Below, piece by piece: positions 1 to 6,261 of a stretch of DNA of 22,385 nucleotides. The notes beneath the pieces were generated by a model that was not told the origin of the DNA, searched no databases, and saw only the letters and a program-made list of their open reading frames with translations. Made by a program: the position numbers and the translations under genes. This stretch comes from an uncultured Prochlorococcus sp. (GTDB lineage Bacteria; Cyanobacteriota; Cyanobacteriia; PCC-6307; Cyanobiaceae), in NCBI GenBank assembly GCA_902600395.1, contig CACKJL010000012.1, forward strand, positions 1 to 22,385, read 5' to 3'. Numbering within the stretch: position 1 is the stretch's first letter; every line of letters starts with the position of its first letter.

Positions 1-590
1 GTAAGGGGAACCGCATCTTGAAAATGGGTTCTTCCTATCTTTATAAGGTCTTTCCATTCTTCACTTTTTTTATCAAGGATCTTAGTAAGTTCTCTTATCG
101 TTGGAACTAAATTTTTGATTATTTCATTAACAACAGATATTTGAATAGCAGCAGGAAAAGTATCATTAGTTGACTGAGATTTATTTACATCGTCATTCGG
201 ATGTATTGGTTTATGACTACCAAGCTCTGAATTAGTTTTTAAAGCTGCAATATTTGAAATTACCTCATTAACGTTCATATTTGTTTGCGTGCCACTGCCT
301 GTTTGCCAAACCTTTAAGGGAAACTGTGAATCGTGCAGCCCATCAAGTATTTCCGTACATGCCTCTACAATCAAATCTTTTTTCATTTTATCTATTAAAC
401 CTAAATTGAAATTCGCAATTGAAGCAGCTTTTTTTATGAGGGTGAGTGAATAAATTAACTCAATTGGAATTAATTCTTCTCCAATAGGAAAATTTATTAT
501 CGATCTTTGTGTTTGAGCACCCCACAAAGCTTCCATGGGAACTTCTATTGTTCCCATACTATCTTTCTCAATCCTAAAGTTTTTTGTCAT
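1..590 (-). CDS. fumC: Fumarate hydratase class II, N-terminal part (cut by window edge)
   Basis: Class II fumarase, which reversibly hydrates fumarate to L-malate in the cytosol. About 196 N-terminal codons are visible; the rest lies beyond the left edge. The protein opens MTKNFRIEKDSMGTIEVP and contains the family landmarks GALWGAQTQRS-like (here EALWGAQTQRS), the substrate-site segment TGSGTQTNMNVNE, the HPNDDVNKSQSTND segment and GRTHFQDAVPL. These are diagnostic of FumC as opposed to aspartase or PurB. The start is ATG at 588-590, preceded on the minus strand by an AGAGGAA Shine-Dalgarno-like sequence. It lies 48 bases downstream of purB on the same strand and is probably cotranscribed with it. 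The catalytic serine loop of the family is in the missing part. Confidence 0.95.
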   Translation of the reverse strand, partial: MTKNFRIEKDSMGTIEVPMEALWGAQTQRSIINFPIGEELIPIELIYSLTLIKKAASIANFNLGLIDKMKKDLIVEACTEILDGLHDSQFPLKVWQTGSGTQTNMNVNEVISNIAALKTNSELGSHKPIHPNDDVNKSQSTNDTFPAAIQISVVNEIIKNLVPTIRELTKILDKKSEEWKDLIKIGRTHFQDAVPL

Positions 591-597
591 TATTCCT

Positions 598-633
598 CTG
601 AAAACACTGGTTTAACTTAGATAAGGTTTTCAG
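598..633 (-). repeat. 8-bp inverted repeat (hairpin) in the purB-fumC spacer
   Basis: CTGAAAAC at 598-605 is the exact reverse complement of GTTTTCAG at 626-633, with a 20-base loop. In the minus-strand transcript the hairpin would end directly at the fumC ribosome binding site (CAG-AGGAA, 8 bases from the ATG). No U-run follows, so it is not a standard terminator. An RNA stability, processing or translation-control element is inferred only from its position. Confidence 0.5.
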
Positions 634-638
634 TAATC

Positions 639-1934
639 CTAGATATCTAACTTCTCCCATATTACACTTAAATTATTTAGATGAATTGAAGGATTAAAAC
701 ATTCTTCTAATTCATTTTGATCAATAAAATCCATTATTTCATTATCTCTCTCTATATTTTGTTTGAAATTCCCATCCAAAGTATTCCAGGCTTGATGCGC
801 ATTTTTTTGTACTAAGCTATAAGCCTTTTCTCTAGACAACCCCTTCTCTACAAGCAAAAGTAAAACTTTCTGACTAAAGATTACACCACCATATATATTT
901 AAATTTTTGAGCATATTTTTTGGATAAACTTCCAAATTGCTTATTATATCTTTCATTTCCTTGAGCATAAAATGCAAACAGATTGATACGTCAGGTAACA
1001 TGATACGTTCATTTGAACTATGGCTTATATCTCTTTCGTGCCAAAGTGGAACATTTTCCAGTGCTGTTAAGACGTAACTCCTCAAAATTCTTGCTAAACC
1101 GCTTACTCTTTCACTTCGAATAGGATTTCTTTTATGAGGCATGGCAGAACTTCCTTTTTGCCCTTTTGTAAAGCCTTCCTCAACTTCTAAAACATCAGTT
1201 CTTTGTAAATTTCTTATTTCAGTTGCAAATCTATCTAAAGAAGCGCCAACTAGTGCAATAGTTTGAACATATTCTGCATGTCTGTCTCTCGATATAACCT
1301 GCGTACTTGCTGTATCTGGTTTTAAGCCGAGTAAATCACAAGTTATTTGTTCTACTTTGGGATTCGTATTTGCGTAAGTTCCCATTGCACCACTTATTTG
1401 TCCAATTGCTATTGATTCTCTCAGTGTTAATAATCTTTTTTTGTTCCTTATTATTTCTGCTAACCATCCAGCAAGTTTAAAACCGAAGGAAATTGGCTCC
1501 CCATGAATTGCATGTGATCTGCCAATCATTAATGTATTTTTATGCTTCTTTGCTAACAATCTGACTTCATTTTCTAATTTCTCAATTTCTTTTAATAATA
1601 ATTCGCAAGAATCTTTTAACTGAAGAGATAAGCCAGTATCAAGTACATCACTACTGGTCATACCAACATGTATATATCTTCCAGAATCTCCTACAAATTC
1701 ATTAACGCTTGTAAGAAATGCTATAACATCATGTTTAACTTCTTTCTCAATTTCTGTAATTCTTGATTCATCAAACTTTGCATTTGAACGTATCTCTTTC
1801 ATGGCATTCTCGGGAATTTTCCCAAGGGAAAAATTTGCTTCACATGCAGCTATTTCAACCTTAAGCCAACTCTGGAATTTTGCGCTATCAGTCCAGATTT
1901 TTCCCATTTCGGGTAATGTGTAACGCTCGATCAC
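639..1934 (-). CDS. purB: Adenylosuccinate lyase
   Basis: Catalyses two fumarate-releasing steps of purine synthesis: SAICAR to AICAR, and adenylosuccinate to AMP. It is a 431-residue cytosolic homotetramer, a normal length for the family. Visible landmarks are HVGMTSSDVLDT (about 89-100), RSHAIHGEP (139-147, with the general acid/base histidine) and the superfamily signature GSSAMPHKRNP (261-271), whose mobile loop carries the catalytic serine. The start codon is GTG at 1932-1934 (MIERYTLPEM), which matches the usual PurB N-terminus; no good Shine-Dalgarno is visible. fumC follows 48 bases downstream on the same strand, and both enzymes belong to the fumarase/aspartase superfamily. Confidence 0.97.
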   Translation of the reverse strand: MIERYTLPEMGKIWTDSAKFQSWLKVEIAACEANFSLGKIPENAMKEIRSNAKFDESRITEIEKEVKHDVIAFLTSVNEFVGDSGRYIHVGMTSSDVLDTGLSLQLKDSCELLLKEIEKLENEVRLLAKKHKNTLMIGRSHAIHGEPISFGFKLAGWLAEIIRNKKRLLTLRESIAIGQISGAMGTYANTNPKVEQITCDLLGLKPDTASTQVISRDRHAEYVQTIALVGASLDRFATEIRNLQRTDVLEVEEGFTKGQKGSSAMPHKRNPIRSERVSGLARILRSYVLTALENVPLWHERDISHSSNERIMLPDVSICLHFMLKEMKDIISNLEVYPKNMLKNLNIYGGVIFSQKVLLLLVEKGLSREKAYSLVQKNAHQAWNTLDGNFKQNIERDNEIMDFIDQNELEECFNPSIHLNNLSVIWEKLDI

Positions 1935-1960
1935 AATTTTTATTAATTATCAATTTAAAC

Positions 1961-1966
1961 TTTATA
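1961..1966 (-). promoter_or_regulatory. Possible -10 box for purB-fumC
   Basis: On the minus strand this reads TATAAA, 26 bases upstream of the purB GTG. It is the best -10-like hexamer in the 282-base divergent gap 1935-2216 between purB and tlyA. No matching -35 is obvious, and the gap is so AT-rich that such hexamers are expected by chance. Nothing else firm was seen in this gap. Confidence 0.25.
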
Positions 1967-2216
1967 ACCAAAATTGAATTAATGCTCTATACCTTAAAGA
2001 TGTACTTGCCATTGAACATATTTTTCTGGCTATTATTTTCTTATGTAACATTTTTCTGTCGAATTAAGAAAGCTTTAATATAAAAATGTTTGCATTTATT
2101 CCTCACGTTAATAATGGGTAATTTTTAAGTTCTTATTTAAAATTGGAAGGTATTAAAGAATTTGGATCTTAATCCTGTAGAAGTTCATTATTCAGTCTTT
2201 TTTTATTGATTAATAG

Positions 2217-3029
2217 ATGATTAAAAAAAGTAGATTAGACCTTTATCTTCTAAAAAGTGGTTTATGTGAAACTCGTCAAAAAGCCCAAGGTTTAATTCTT
2301 GCGGGCAAGGTTAGAGATATCAATGGAAAAGTATGTGATAAACCTGGACAACAAGTATTAATTGGATCTGAATTTTTTATTGATTCCGAACCTATGTTTG
2401 TATCAAGGGGCGGCGAAAAATTAATAGAGGCATTTAATAAACTTGAAATTAAAGTAAAAGATAAAATATGTATTGACGCAGGAATCTCTACTGGGGGATT
2501 TACTGATTGCTTATTGCAACAAGGAGCAAAGTTAGTTTATGGGATAGATGTTGGTTATGGACAGACTGCATGGAAGATTAGAAATAACCCCAAAGTCATA
2601 CTTTTTGAACGAACTAATATTCGAAATTTAAAACCTAATGATCTTTTATCTAGAAGTAATGAATTGCCAAATTTTGTAGTTGCTGATTTGTCATTTATTT
2701 CATTAAAGTTAGTTTTTAAATCTATTGGTAATTTATTAGAAGGTGATTGCATTGAGGGGATATTTTTAATTAAACCCCAATTTGAGGTAGGTAAAGATAA
2801 AGTCAGTAAAGGCGGCGTTGTTCGTAATCCTAAATTCCATACTGAAGCTATAGAGTCTGTTATTTATGCTGCAAAGAATTTCCAATGGAATATAAAGAAT
2901 TTGATAGCTTCTCCTCTAGTAGGTCCTGCTGGAAATCATGAATATTTAGCTTGGATGACGTTAGGAAGTCAATCAAATAAAATGATTAATAGTGAGTACA
3001 TACAAAATTTAGTAAAAAAAACTCTTTGA
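2217..3029 (+). CDS. tlyA: TlyA family rRNA (ribose-2'-O) methyltransferase, 'hemolysin A-like'
   Basis: A 270-residue protein with an N-terminal S4 RNA-binding domain (about 4-60: RLDLYLLKSGLCETRQKAQGL-type helix pair, split here as residues 6-26) followed by an FtsJ/RrmJ-like SAM methyltransferase domain. Diagnostic segments are VSRGGEKL (62-69), the SAM motif CIDAGISTGGFTD (85-97), VYGIDVGYGQ (107-116), DLSFISL (157-163) and IKPQFE (185-190). Characterised TlyA proteins methylate 16S and/or 23S rRNA 2'-OH groups; the old hemolysin name is probably secondary. The ATG at 2217 is the only start that keeps the full S4 domain; it has little Shine-Dalgarno. The gene ends one base before the convergent glnB stop, and its last codons overlap the glnB terminator. 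Confidence 0.93.
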   Translation: MIKKSRLDLYLLKSGLCETRQKAQGLILAGKVRDINGKVCDKPGQQVLIGSEFFIDSEPMFVSRGGEKLIEAFNKLEIKVKDKICIDAGISTGGFTDCLLQQGAKLVYGIDVGYGQTAWKIRNNPKVILFERTNIRNLKPNDLLSRSNELPNFVVADLSFISLKLVFKSIGNLLEGDCIEGIFLIKPQFEVGKDKVSKGGVVRNPKFHTEAIESVIYAAKNFQWNIKNLIASPLVGPAGNHEYLAWMTLGSQSNKMINSEYIQNLVKKTL

Positions 3030-3038
3030 ATTAAAGAG
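3014..3038 (-). terminator. Intrinsic terminator of the glnB transcript
   Basis: On the minus strand CTCTTT (3038-3033), a 5-base loop and AAAGAG (3027-3022) form a 6-bp stem, followed immediately by eight T (3021-3014). This is a textbook Rho-independent layout for glnB. The hairpin spans both stop codons and the T-run lies inside the last tlyA codons, so one element is shared by two convergent genes. In the plus direction no T-run follows, so it should act mainly on glnB. Confidence 0.75.
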
Positions 3039-3369
3039 CTTCTTCGTCTTTGTCGCCAGTTCTAATTCTTACAACAGAATCGATTGATGTGATAAATATT
3101 TTTCCGTCACCTATCTCTCCAGTTTTTGCTGCTTCAGCAATCGCATCTATGACAGAATTAACCTTTTCATCTTCTACGACAACTTCTACTTTAAGCTTTT
3201 GAAGAAATTCAACAGTAAATTCGGAACCTCTATATCTTTCAACTTGTCCTTTTTGCCTTCCAAAACCTCTGACTTCACTAACTGTCATTCCAACAATACC
3301 AGAGTTTACTAACGCAATTTTTACATCCTCCAGTTTAAATGGACGTATGATTGCTTCAATTTTCTTCAT
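3031..3369 (-). CDS. glnB: Nitrogen regulatory protein PII
   Basis: Trimeric signal protein that senses 2-oxoglutarate and ATP/ADP and, in cyanobacteria, binds partners such as NAGK and PipX. Its 112 residues are the standard length. It starts MKKIEAIIRPFKLEDVK and carries the PII signatures: the T-loop GFGRQKGQVERYRGSEF (35-51) and the B-loop TGEIGDGKIF (83-92). Ser49, the residue phosphorylated in freshwater cyanobacteria, is present. The neighbouring Tyr51, uridylylated in enteric bacteria, is Phe here. The start is ATG at 3367-3369. An unknown 81-codon gene lies 24 bases upstream on the same strand, so the two are probably cotranscribed from a promoter above 3640. A strong terminator follows the stop. 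Confidence 0.98.
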   Translation of the reverse strand: MKKIEAIIRPFKLEDVKIALVNSGIVGMTVSEVRGFGRQKGQVERYRGSEFTVEFLQKLKVEVVVEDEKVNSVIDAIAEAAKTGEIGDGKIFITSIDSVVRIRTGDKDEEAL

Positions 3370-3393
3370 GATTAAAGATTGAATATTCCTATT

Positions 3394-3639
3394 TTAATTG
3401 TTTTTTGGGAAAACATCCAACATTGAAATATCAGAAAAACATTCAACATTAAGACCTGCATTCTTGGCGTCTTCAATTAAAATTTGGGAATTTTCTTCGG
3501 AAATTATTACTGTACTATTTGACAACGCTTCCCACTGATCATTCTCAAAGTGTGTTTGAAGCCATAACATTCCAATTGCGGTTTTTGGTTGAAGGGATTT
3601 ATTTAAGTTGTTATCAATAGTTATCAAACAAATGTCCAT
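3394..3639 (-). CDS. Small conserved-type protein of unknown function upstream of glnB
   Basis: An 81-residue protein I do not recognise from any named family. It has no signal peptide or membrane segment. The order of strands and helices (MDICLITIDNNL, then a TAIGMLWLQTHFE helix, a STVIISEEN strand, a helix and a NVECFSD strand) suggests a small alpha/beta fold. It starts with ATG at 3637-3639, ends 24 bases before glnB and shares its direction, so it is probably the first gene of the glnB transcript. The window contains no other tightly linked gene to hint at function. It appears to be a genuine gene, because the reading frame fills the space between the divergent promoter region and glnB with no better alternative. 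Confidence 0.75.
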   Translation of the reverse strand: MDICLITIDNNLNKSLQPKTAIGMLWLQTHFENDQWEALSNSTVIISEENSQILIEDAKNAGLNVECFSDISMLDVFPKNN

Positions 3640-3661
3640 TAATTTTTAATTGAACTAAACA

Positions 3662-3705
3662 CATATAAACCTTTTGGCAGACATTATGAATGTTACTATT
3701 GATAC
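3662..3705 (-). promoter_or_regulatory. Candidate NtcA-activated promoter for the glnB transcript
   Basis: On the minus strand 3705-3692 reads GTATCAATAGTAAC, which fits the NtcA core GT-N10-AC with a full GTA left half-site (consensus GTA-N8-TAC). A -10-like TATATG lies at 3667-3662, 24 bases downstream, close to the roughly 22-base spacing typical of NtcA-activated promoters. The likely target is the 81-codon gene plus glnB. The right half-site is AAC rather than TAC and the -10 is imperfect, so this is a candidate only. Confidence 0.4.
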
Positions 3706-3828
3706 AAAAATAAGATTTAACAGCTTTTGACTTAGTCAATTGTAATACTTAGATTTGTTGATACTTTTGCGAATTTTTATCTTTATATATAGTTTTTATA
3801 TAGGTTTAGTAAAAAAGTTCTACTAAAA

Positions 3829-4239
3829 ATGAGTACAGCTAAATTAGAAGATTCGACTCAAAGACCGCTATATGGTGAAAGAATTATTGAAGAATCAAAA
3901 ATAATTTGTTTCGATAATCCAAATAAGAAAAGAATTTATGAAATTTCTATTCAGTTACCTGAATTTACATGTAAGTGCCCCTTTTCTGGTTATCCAGATT
4001 TTGCGAAACTAAATATTATTTATCAACCTAATTTGAGAGTTTATGAGTTGAAGTCTTTAAAGCTTTATATTAATAAGTTTAGAGATATAAAAATATCACA
4101 TGAGGAAGTTGTGAATAGAATTATGGATGATTTAGTGAATGAAGGTTCACCTCACTGGATACATTTAAAAGCTGCATTTAACCCCAGAGGGAATGTTTCT
4201 ATGCAGTTAGATATTTTTAGTGGGCAGAAAAGAAATTAA
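3829..4239 (+). CDS. queF: NADPH-dependent 7-cyano-7-deazaguanine (preQ0) reductase
   Basis: Reduces preQ0 to preQ1 for queuosine tRNA modification, the only known biological nitrile-to-amine reduction. The 136 residues match the short (YkvM-type, unimodular) QueF class. The active-site segment FTCKCPFSGYPDFA places the nucleophilic Cys at residue 50 and the acid/base Asp at 57, equivalent to Cys55 and Asp62 of the Bacillus enzyme. The QueF motif follows as YELKSLKLYINKFRD (about 71-85). The start is ATG at 3829. The gene stands alone on this strand, divergent from the glnB transcript and overlapping the convergent ccsB stop by 4 bases. I looked for a preQ1 riboswitch in 3640-3828 and saw none, and no other queuosine gene is in the window. 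Confidence 0.95.
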   Translation: MSTAKLEDSTQRPLYGERIIEESKIICFDNPNKKRIYEISIQLPEFTCKCPFSGYPDFAKLNIIYQPNLRVYELKSLKLYINKFRDIKISHEEVVNRIMDDLVNEGSPHWIHLKAAFNPRGNVSMQLDIFSGQKRN

Positions 4240-4258
4240 AATTTTTTTATTTCTTCTG
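4225..4258. terminator. Imperfect hairpin at the queF/ccsB convergent ends
   Basis: AGAAAT (4231-4236) pairs with ATTTCT (4249-4254). The stem continues, after a 2-base bulge, with CAGA (4225-4228) and TCTG (4255-4258). It spans both stop codons. The T-run is in the loop rather than after the stem, so termination is uncertain in either direction. Confidence 0.3.
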
Positions 4259-5522
4259 ATAATTTAAAAAATTCTTTTTTAAAACCAACTAGATTTTTAT
4301 TACTAAGGCCTCCAATAGATAATTTTTGAGATTCTTGATTTACCAGAATCCATAATTGGTTAGTTGGTATAAGACTTATTATTGTTCCAAAAATTATTAA
4401 AATAAAAGAAAAGTAAATAAATGGTATGGATGGATCATTTTTAATTATTAAACCACTGCTGGGGATTATTTTTTTTAGAGATACTTTTGAAGAATTAATT
4501 TCTAAAGGATTGTCATTGATATAGAGATTATTCCCGGAAAGATTTTCTATATTCGAAATTTTAAGTGGACCATTTTCATTATCTATTGTTAAAAGGAAAT
4601 TTTTTTTAGTCTCCGATCCTAATTCAACTAAAACTCCCCAAACTTGATTGCCGATTTCGGGAATCTCCTTTAATTGTAATTGATAAAGGATATTATCTAT
4701 TTCTAAAACAACATTTGATATTGCCCAATCTGCTTGATAAATAGTTAATCCTTTAAACCTGATTGGGTGATTAACTTTGGTTGTTTTTATTTCATTCAAA
4801 TTTAGATCTTCAGAAGAAAAATTTAATTTTGAAATAAACTGTTTGGGTACACCATCACTTTCTCGTTCTATAGAAAAATCTACTAATTTTACATTGGCTT
4901 TTGAGTTTGTGCTCTCATTAACAAGATCCAAAGTTTCTCCAGGCAGTAAATATTGTTCTTTTGATTGACTTGTAAAACTTCCATATGCTGAACCTATAAG
5001 TAAGACTATTAATCCGATATGTACAACTAAAGGACCGATTTTTCCAATTAAACCCCTTCTTGCAGAAATATGACTTTTAAATTTGTATGTTTTCCATCCT
5101 CTTTTTTTAAGTAATAAATCTACTTTTGATATATGTTCGCCATCTTGATTGATTGGATGACTTGTAGTTAGTTGCAGTTTGCTAAATTTTTTTTCGCTGT
5201 TGTATTCAATCCATTTTAATGAAGCTTTTAATGAAGGGATTTGCCTCCTGAAACTACAAGCTGCTAGAGAAATGCAAAGAAGAATTAATGCAAATAAAAA
5301 CCAAAAGCTTGTATATATGTGATCCAATTGAAGTTTTAAGACTTTTTCTCCATCTAAAAATCCAAAAATGGGAGCACTATCGAAATTATCAATATAAAAT
5401 TTATTACTACTACCTTGAGGTATAAAAGTCCCTATGCCGCTTGTAATAGCTATGAAGATTATCAGTGATATGGCGAATCTTAAACTTGATATTTTTAATA
5501 TTAGATTCTTAAAAACAATCAT
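4236..5522 (-). CDS. ccsB: Cytochrome c biogenesis protein CcsB/Ccs1 (ResB family)
   Basis: Membrane component of system II cytochrome c maturation, working with CcsA in haem delivery and thioether attachment on the thylakoid lumen side. The 428 residues are normal for cyanobacterial Ccs1. Visible are membrane segments at about 14-34, 72-90 and 163-181, then a large soluble domain (about 185-365) and a final segment at about 367-386. Family features are the N-terminal LRFAISLIIFIAITSGIGTF stretch, the histidine of VVHIG (168) at the start of the third segment, and NHPIRFKGLTIYQADW (251-266). The start is ATG at 5520-5522, directly abutting the ccdA stop, so translation is probably coupled. 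No CcsA gene is in the window. Confidence 0.95.
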   Translation of the reverse strand: MIVFKNLILKISSLRFAISLIIFIAITSGIGTFIPQGSSNKFYIDNFDSAPIFGFLDGEKVLKLQLDHIYTSFWFLFALILLCISLAACSFRRQIPSLKASLKWIEYNSEKKFSKLQLTTSHPINQDGEHISKVDLLLKKRGWKTYKFKSHISARRGLIGKIGPLVVHIGLIVLLIGSAYGSFTSQSKEQYLLPGETLDLVNESTNSKANVKLVDFSIERESDGVPKQFISKLNFSSEDLNLNEIKTTKVNHPIRFKGLTIYQADWAISNVVLEIDNILYQLQLKEIPEIGNQVWGVLVELGSETKKNFLLTIDNENGPLKISNIENLSGNNLYINDNPLEINSSKVSLKKIIPSSGLIIKNDPSIPFIYFSFILIIFGTIISLIPTNQLWILVNQESQKLSIGGLSNKNLVGFKKEFFKLSEEIKKF

Positions 5523-6179
5523 TTAAATCCAATTTGATAATAAATTTAATAACCCTAGGGAAACTAAAAATATCCCACTTAAAGTCGGAATTATTTGACT
5601 AAATTTTCTAAGCGCTAAAAATTGTTTTAGGTTTTCTGCAGTAGCTCCTGCAACGATTAACGGGGTTACTTGGCCTATCCCAAAGAAAAATAAAAAAATA
5701 ATAGATATTGTTGGATTTTTAGCTTGCGATACCCATGCTAGAAGAGTTGCTAAAACTGGAGTAATGCAAGGTGAAGAAGCTAGGCCAAAAGTAGTCCCTA
5801 TGGCAAAAGGTGCTATAAATGTTGGTATTTTATCTTCAATTATTTTTATATCAGGTCCATTTGGGAACTGAAACTTTAGGATACCTAGTAGATTTAAACC
5901 CATTATTATTGCTATCAAGGCAACGATCGAAGTGTAAAAAGATGGGATTTGCCCATATATCCTACCTAAGAATCCACTGGCAGCACCAAGCGCAACGAGT
6001 GAAAAAACGACTCCTCCTGAAAAACTAATAAGTTTAAATTTATTTTTCTCTGTTCCTCCTATATAAGCAATAGTGATTGGTAGTAATGATAATGAGCATG
6101 GGCCAAGACTTGTTAAAAGTCCTGCGCTGAAAACCAAAAAAATAGTAAATGGTCCAGGATTATTAAGGCCATTCTGCAA
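5523..6179 (-). CDS. ccdA: Cytochrome c biogenesis protein CcdA (thiol-disulfide transporter)
   Basis: Polytopic membrane protein that carries reducing equivalents across the thylakoid membrane to keep apocytochrome haem-binding cysteines reduced. It has 218 residues and about six membrane segments. The two redox cysteines characteristic of CcdA are present in SLGPCSLSLLP (Cys28) and ASSPCITPVLA (Cys138). The first possible normal start is TTG at 6177-6179 (MQNGLNNPGPFT), with an AAGGG about 10 bases upstream. The frame is open for a further 23 codons back to 6246 without any ATG, GTG or TTG, so a rarer start farther upstream is possible. It lies between ftsW (82 bases upstream) and ccsB (no gap), pairing the two system II proteins. 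Confidence 0.92.
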   Translation of the reverse strand: MQNGLNNPGPFTIFLVFSAGLLTSLGPCSLSLLPITIAYIGGTEKNKFKLISFSGGVVFSLVALGAASGFLGRIYGQIPSFYTSIVALIAIIMGLNLLGILKFQFPNGPDIKIIEDKIPTFIAPFAIGTTFGLASSPCITPVLATLLAWVSQAKNPTISIIFLFFFGIGQVTPLIVAGATAENLKQFLALRKFSQIIPTLSGIFLVSLGLLNLLSNWI

Positions 6180-6261
6180 AAGCAGATTACCCTTTTGAGA
6201 TAATTCTGAAATAACTAAATTAAATGATTCGATAGCTTGGGTTAATTCTTATAAATTCTAA

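Noticed and set aside
1880..2083. Plus-strand frame of 67 codons, or 33 codons from ATG at 1982, with a hydrophobic stretch (LNIFFWLLFSYVTFF)
   Set aside because: The longer form overlaps the purB start antisense. The shorter form is in AT-rich promoter DNA, has no Shine-Dalgarno and matches no small photosystem subunit I know. A conservation test would be needed to revive it.
2084..2216. Possible Yfr1-like motif (CCTCACG near 2101) upstream of tlyA
   Set aside because: It does not match the conserved ACTCCTCACAC core and is not flanked by stem-loops.
3770..3828. Possible preQ1 riboswitch in front of queF
   Set aside because: The short leader lacks the C-rich loop and A-rich tail that define the preQ1-I pseudoknot.
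5819..6028. Antisense frame within ccdA, and similar frames inside purB, ftsW, atpA, atpH, pepP and others
   Set aside because: They lie opposite or in shifted frame to clearly homologous genes and have no recognisable sequence or initiation signals.
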